Below, piece by piece: positions 5,512 to 8,177 of a stretch of DNA of 8,177 nucleotides. The notes beneath the pieces were generated by a model that was not told the origin of the DNA, made no database searches, and saw nothing but the letters and a program-made list of their open reading frames with translations. The first letter of the stretch is position 1. Each line of letters begins with the position of its first letter. Where the stretch lies: the NCBI GenBank assembly GCA_016209155.1, contig JACQWU010000069.1, positions 1,610 through 9,786 of the forward strand, read 5' to 3'. A program made the translations under genes and the position numbers. The DNA is from Candidatus Desantisiibacteriota bacterium. GTDB lineage: Bacteria > JACRDZ01.

Positions 5512-7292
5512 ATTTTCAAAATTCCTTTCAGCTCATTACTTAATTCATTTATATCCTGGGCTTTAATATATTGATCACGTAATTCATGGTAACTGCAATG
5601 CAAATAATTATTTTGTGGATTTGTTATGTTCGTATCTTTATTATTGTCATCAACATCATAAATTGATTTAACTGTTCTACTAACATATATATCGTTATTC
5701 TGATCCCGAGTAATTAAAACTAAAAATCTTTGTCCACTTCCCGGATAATGTTTCTTTATATATTGAATACAATTGTCATGTTTATTTCCGGATATAACAA
5801 TAATATCAAAAACATTATTATTATTTTTCATAGTTCCATGTGTATGGTTATTTCCTATATCTACTGGAAAACAAGCTCCAATAATACAAAGAGAGTCAAT
5901 AATAGTTTTTAGACTTAATTCTTCCTGTTCATCCCAAACATCTACAATTTTTTCTTTTGGATCATCTTCTTTACATATACTTCTCGATATAAAATTAGTT
6001 AAAAACTTTCCATCTTTATTTCTAATTTCTTTTGATATTGATTCATATGTTTGATCAATATTATTGTATAGTAGATATTCATCTTGATTACACAAGAAAC
6101 ATGATTTTTCATCCAATTTATCATTTATCCACTTTATAGATGCTGGAACAGGCTTGCCTGAGACTCTTGGATCATCATGATTATTATCTATCGGATATAC
6201 AATAGCTGTTTCTATCGGCTGTTTTCTACCTGATGGATCTCTATTAAGAAAAATACGAGGGATAAATTTAAAAGAATGGATACATGCTCCTGCTTCTCTG
6301 AATAAAGCGTCCTGGCAGTTCCCAAGAGAATCAGTATCTCTAATTTTTTTTGTTGTTAAAGCAAAAGTTGGAGGACAAGCATTATCAATAGGATAAGCAT
6401 TATTTGGAAATACCAATGAACTATTACCATGATTTTCACATTTACCTGGTTTATTATTCCCAGCAGTATTAGCGAAAAAAATCGTTCCATTTTCCCTAAT
6501 AATAGCCGGGTTATTAGATGTATTAGAAAATAAATTTCGAGCATTCTCAAGGAAACTAATGTGATTTGGTTTTTCATTACACTGAATAACAAAAAACATA
6601 TGCAGTTCTCTTCTATTAAATTCTGTATTTATCCAAGAATCGTTAATTTTATTTAAGACATAATCTATTCCACTTTTTTGATCAAATTGAGCAATCCAAT
6701 CAAAACATATCAAAAATAAAAATCTACAAACAATTCCATTGCTAAATTTTGCAGAAAATAAATAAATCATGTCCCCTGTGAACATTTTATTGTAAGAAAT
6801 ATTTTGTTCTGGCCATGCAGCACTTAATTTTGGTTGAAGCCAGCATTTTAATGCACCATCTTCTTGTTTAGCCCAAAGCATACCGCAATTAATCCATTGG
6901 CCGTCAGGAATTGTAGTTGGGTCAATTCCAATAGTATCTTCATTATTGCAAAGAGTGGCATATTCATTTTTTGTTAAACCATCAACTCCACCAATAACTA
7001 TAGTTCCATTCTGCCATGAATTATCTAAAAGAAAATTTTGTATATTTTGAACAACATCTAATCCAGGAATTGAATATTCCGGAAATATTGTGAAATGAGT
7101 TTTTGGACACCCGTGTTCAGCTTTTTTGGCAATCTCTAAAGTTCTTATTATTCTCTCTATCTGCTTACTTTTTTTATCTGGCTGCCAATGATAAGGTTCG
7201 CTTGAAGACAACTCCACATAAGGTTGCATAAATACCATACCAATTTCATTATCAGGTAAAATTATATTTATTGGAATCTCTTTAATATTCAT
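5508..7292 (-). CDS. Nitrilase-superfamily (carbon-nitrogen hydrolase) protein with C-terminal module
   Basis: This 594-aa protein has the nitrilase fold in roughly residues 1-365. The catalytic triad is visible and in normal order: Glu72 in FTIFPEYS, Lys155 in WLQPKLS and Cys196 in FLICFDW. Further family marks follow: NARNLF (249-254), FFANTAG (272-278) and GNSSLVFP (289-296), matching the usual alanine/asparagine and G-x-S positions. Members hydrolyse or transfer C-N bonds of amides and nitriles; the substrate is unknown. Residues about 395-594 form a second module of unknown family with a CxxC at 398-401, additional Cys/His, and an alpha/beta pattern including FDIIVISG (495-502) and QRFLVLITRD (521-530). 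A usual nitrilase is 260-350 aa, so the tail is an addition. ATG at 7290-7292 is chosen because AGGTG lies 4 nt upstream; a TTG ten codons earlier lacks such a site. No signal peptide is seen. Coupling to an SMC-like ATPase suggests a conflict-system effector rather than a metabolic amidase; this is inference. Confidence 0.88.
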   Translation of the reverse strand: MNIKEIPINIILPDNEIGMVFMQPYVELSSSEPYHWQPDKKSKQIERIIRTLEIAKKAEHGCPKTHFTIFPEYSIPGLDVVQNIQNFLLDNSWQNGTIVIGGVDGLTKNEYATLCNNEDTIGIDPTTIPDGQWINCGMLWAKQEDGALKCWLQPKLSAAWPEQNISYNKMFTGDMIYLFSAKFSNGIVCRFLFLICFDWIAQFDQKSGIDYVLNKINDSWINTEFNRRELHMFFVIQCNEKPNHISFLENARNLFSNTSNNPAIIRENGTIFFANTAGNNKPGKCENHGNSSLVFPNNAYPIDNACPPTFALTTKKIRDTDSLGNCQDALFREAGACIHSFKFIPRIFLNRDPSGRKQPIETAIVYPIDNNHDDPRVSGKPVPASIKWINDKLDEKSCFLCNQDEYLLYNNIDQTYESISKEIRNKDGKFLTNFISRSICKEDDPKEKIVDVWDEQEELSLKTIIDSLCIIGACFPVDIGNNHTHGTMKNNNNVFDIIVISGNKHDNCIQYIKKHYPGSGQRFLVLITRDQNNDIYVSRTVKSIYDVDDNNKDTNITNPQNNYLHCSYHELRDQYIKAQDINELSNELKGILKI

Positions 7293-7296
7293 TAAA

Positions 7297-7301
7297 CACC
7301 T
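7297..7301 (-). promoter_or_regulatory. Ribosome binding site fixing the nitrilase start
   Basis: AGGTG lies 4 nt before the ATG at 7290-7292. It decides for this start over the TTG at 7320-7322, which has no comparable site. No convincing promoter is seen in the 81-bp gap to the HEAT-repeat gene, so read-through transcription from upstream is likely. Confidence 0.6.
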
Positions 7302-7373
7302 ACCATTTTTTTTGTTAAACAAATTGACAATATTGAATAAATATAAAATAATCTACTAAAAAATCCTTAATTT

Positions 7374-8177
7374 TTATATTGGATAGTTTCCAAGTAAAAT
7401 CCTTTCTTTAGTTCTTTTGCAAATTTTTTCAAGAGCAATAAAAGCTTCATCTATTTTTTTCGTATTTAATACTTCTAATAATGGCTCAATTGTTCTTTTA
7501 TCTCCTATTTCTCCAAGTGAATATGCTATTCCCCGCTTAATCGAATCATTGGAGCTGGTACATAATATTAATAAGAGAGTAGAAATATCTTTTTCATTAC
7601 CAAGCTTCCCAAGTACAAATGCCACTTGTGAACGAATACCAATATGTTCTTCCCCATTAGCTATAATTTTCAATAGTGTAGGCATAGCTTTATAATCATT
7701 TATTTTTGAAAGCGCAATTATTGCATTTTCTCGAATAAAAGGATCTATATTATCATCATTAGTAAAAATTTTTATTAAAGGCTCAAGAGCCCTCTCATCA
7801 CCAATTTTTCCTAAAGCAATTGCAGCATCCTTCTGAATTGAGTAATCTTCATCACTATTTAAAACTTTTATTAGTGGCTCAGCAGCTCTTTTATCCCCAA
7901 TTTCACCAAGTAAATGCAATATTTTCCAGCGTAAAAACGAATCCACTTTTTTATTAATTAAAATATATAAAAGTGAGTCAACAACTCTTGAATTTTTAAT
8001 TTCACTAATTACAGTTGCAGCATAATGGAGATCAATTTTACTTTCTTCATCATTTGTCAGGACTTTAATTAAAAAATCAATAGCTTTTTCTTCACCTTTT
8101 TTACAAAGTGCAATTGCCGTATAACTTAAAACAAAAATACTTTCTTTACTATTGTCAAAAATTTTCAAAAGTGGTTC
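7374..8177 (-). CDS. HEAT-repeat protein (C-terminal part, runs off right edge)
   Basis: The visible 267 residues are almost entirely HEAT/PBS-lyase-type helical repeats of about 33-36 residues, roughly seven units. Clear copies carry the unit core D-x-R-A-x-x-P-L-I-x-x-L followed by A-x-x-A-L-x-x-I-G: KRAAEPLIKVL, ERALEPLIKIF, YKAMPTLLKII, KRTIEPLLEVL, with IALGKIGD, IALSKIND and YSLGEIGD closing the units. The reading frame is open to the window edge (first residues EPLLKIFD), so no start is visible and an N-terminal domain may lie outside. HEAT arrays are protein-protein scaffolds; enzymatic function cannot be inferred. The last 20 residues (ICKRTKERILLGNYPI) are basic. It precedes the nitrilase gene by 81 bp on the same strand, so it may be co-transcribed, but it need not belong to the same system. 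Confidence 0.88.
   Translation of the reverse strand, partial: EPLLKIFDNSKESIFVLSYTAIALCKKGEEKAIDFLIKVLTNDEESKIDLHYAATVISEIKNSRVVDSLLYILINKKVDSFLRWKILHLLGEIGDKRAAEPLIKVLNSDEDYSIQKDAAIALGKIGDERALEPLIKIFTNDDNIDPFIRENAIIALSKINDYKAMPTLLKIIANGEEHIGIRSQVAFVLGKLGNEKDISTLLLILCTSSNDSIKRGIAYSLGEIGDKRTIEPLLEVLNTKKIDEAFIALEKICKRTKERILLGNYPI

Noticed and set aside
5730-6592. Several short frames on both strands inside the nitrilase gene
   Set aside because: They lie within the conserved nitrilase frame, lack ribosome sites and encode biased hydrophobic strings typical of shadow frames in AT-rich DNA.
1876-7292. Firm naming of the pair as a Lamassu system with lmu gene symbols
   Set aside because: No profile comparison is possible here. 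The N-terminal extension and lack of a separate third gene differ from the standard layout, so the name is kept as a comparison only.
7293-7322. Longer nitrilase start at the upstream TTG
   Set aside because: The ten extra codons overlap the good AGGTG site used by the downstream ATG, and the TTG has no comparable site of its own.
7324-7347. Plus-strand TTGACA followed by TATAAA
   Set aside because: The spacer is only 12 nt and no plus-strand gene follows, so this is unlikely to be a working promoter.

Overview
The window is a stretch of bacterial genome in which every supportable gene lies on the minus strand. It uses the standard code with Shine-Dalgarno sites (AGGAGG, AGGTG) and a good sigma-70-type promoter. 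Nothing fixes the taxon. HEAT-repeat proteins, Schlafen AlbA_2 proteins, toxin-antitoxin pairs and dispersed GCGAAT/GCTAAT palindromes together fit an uncultured, repeat-rich environmental bacterium, but that is only an impression. Composition changes across the window: the left-edge gene is about 44% GC by hand count, while the large genes are strikingly AT-rich (sampled lines 18-33% GC), as expected for acquired accessory DNA.

Read in transcription order (right to left), the layout is as follows. (1) A HEAT-repeat protein (7374-8177) runs off the right edge. (2) After 81 bp comes a 594-aa nitrilase-superfamily protein with an intact Glu-Lys-Cys triad and an unassigned C-terminal module (5508-7292). 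(3) This overlaps by ATGA a 1211-aa SMC/Rad50-like ABC ATPase (1876-5511) with a CPVCG zinc-hook-like motif in the middle of its coiled coil and an unusual ~195-aa N-terminal extension. (4) 40 bp further on is the stub of an AlbA_2 (Schlafen-type) gene (1572-1835). (5) A RelB-like antitoxin and RelE/ParE toxin follow, with their own promoter (1009-1550). (6) A 32-codon reading-frame relic carrying in-frame 12-bp repeats (895-993) may be the tail of the broken AlbA_2 gene. (7) An intergenic region (476-894) holds two palindromic repeats made of ~10-bp units. One is interrupted by a 144-bp inverted-repeat element flanked by a perfect 9-bp target-site duplication. (8) The start of a cyclic-nucleotide-binding-domain protein (1-475) runs off the left edge.

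The core of interest is the translationally coupled nitrilase-SMC pair. By architecture it looks like an anti-phage or anti-plasmid conflict system. The SMC ATPase would sense foreign or damaged DNA, and the nitrilase/amidase-type enzyme would act as effector, as in Lamassu-like and other ABC-ATPase defence systems. This role is inferred, not shown. The nearby toxin-antitoxin pair, the decayed AlbA_2 gene and the mobile-element scars are typical of a defence island edge.
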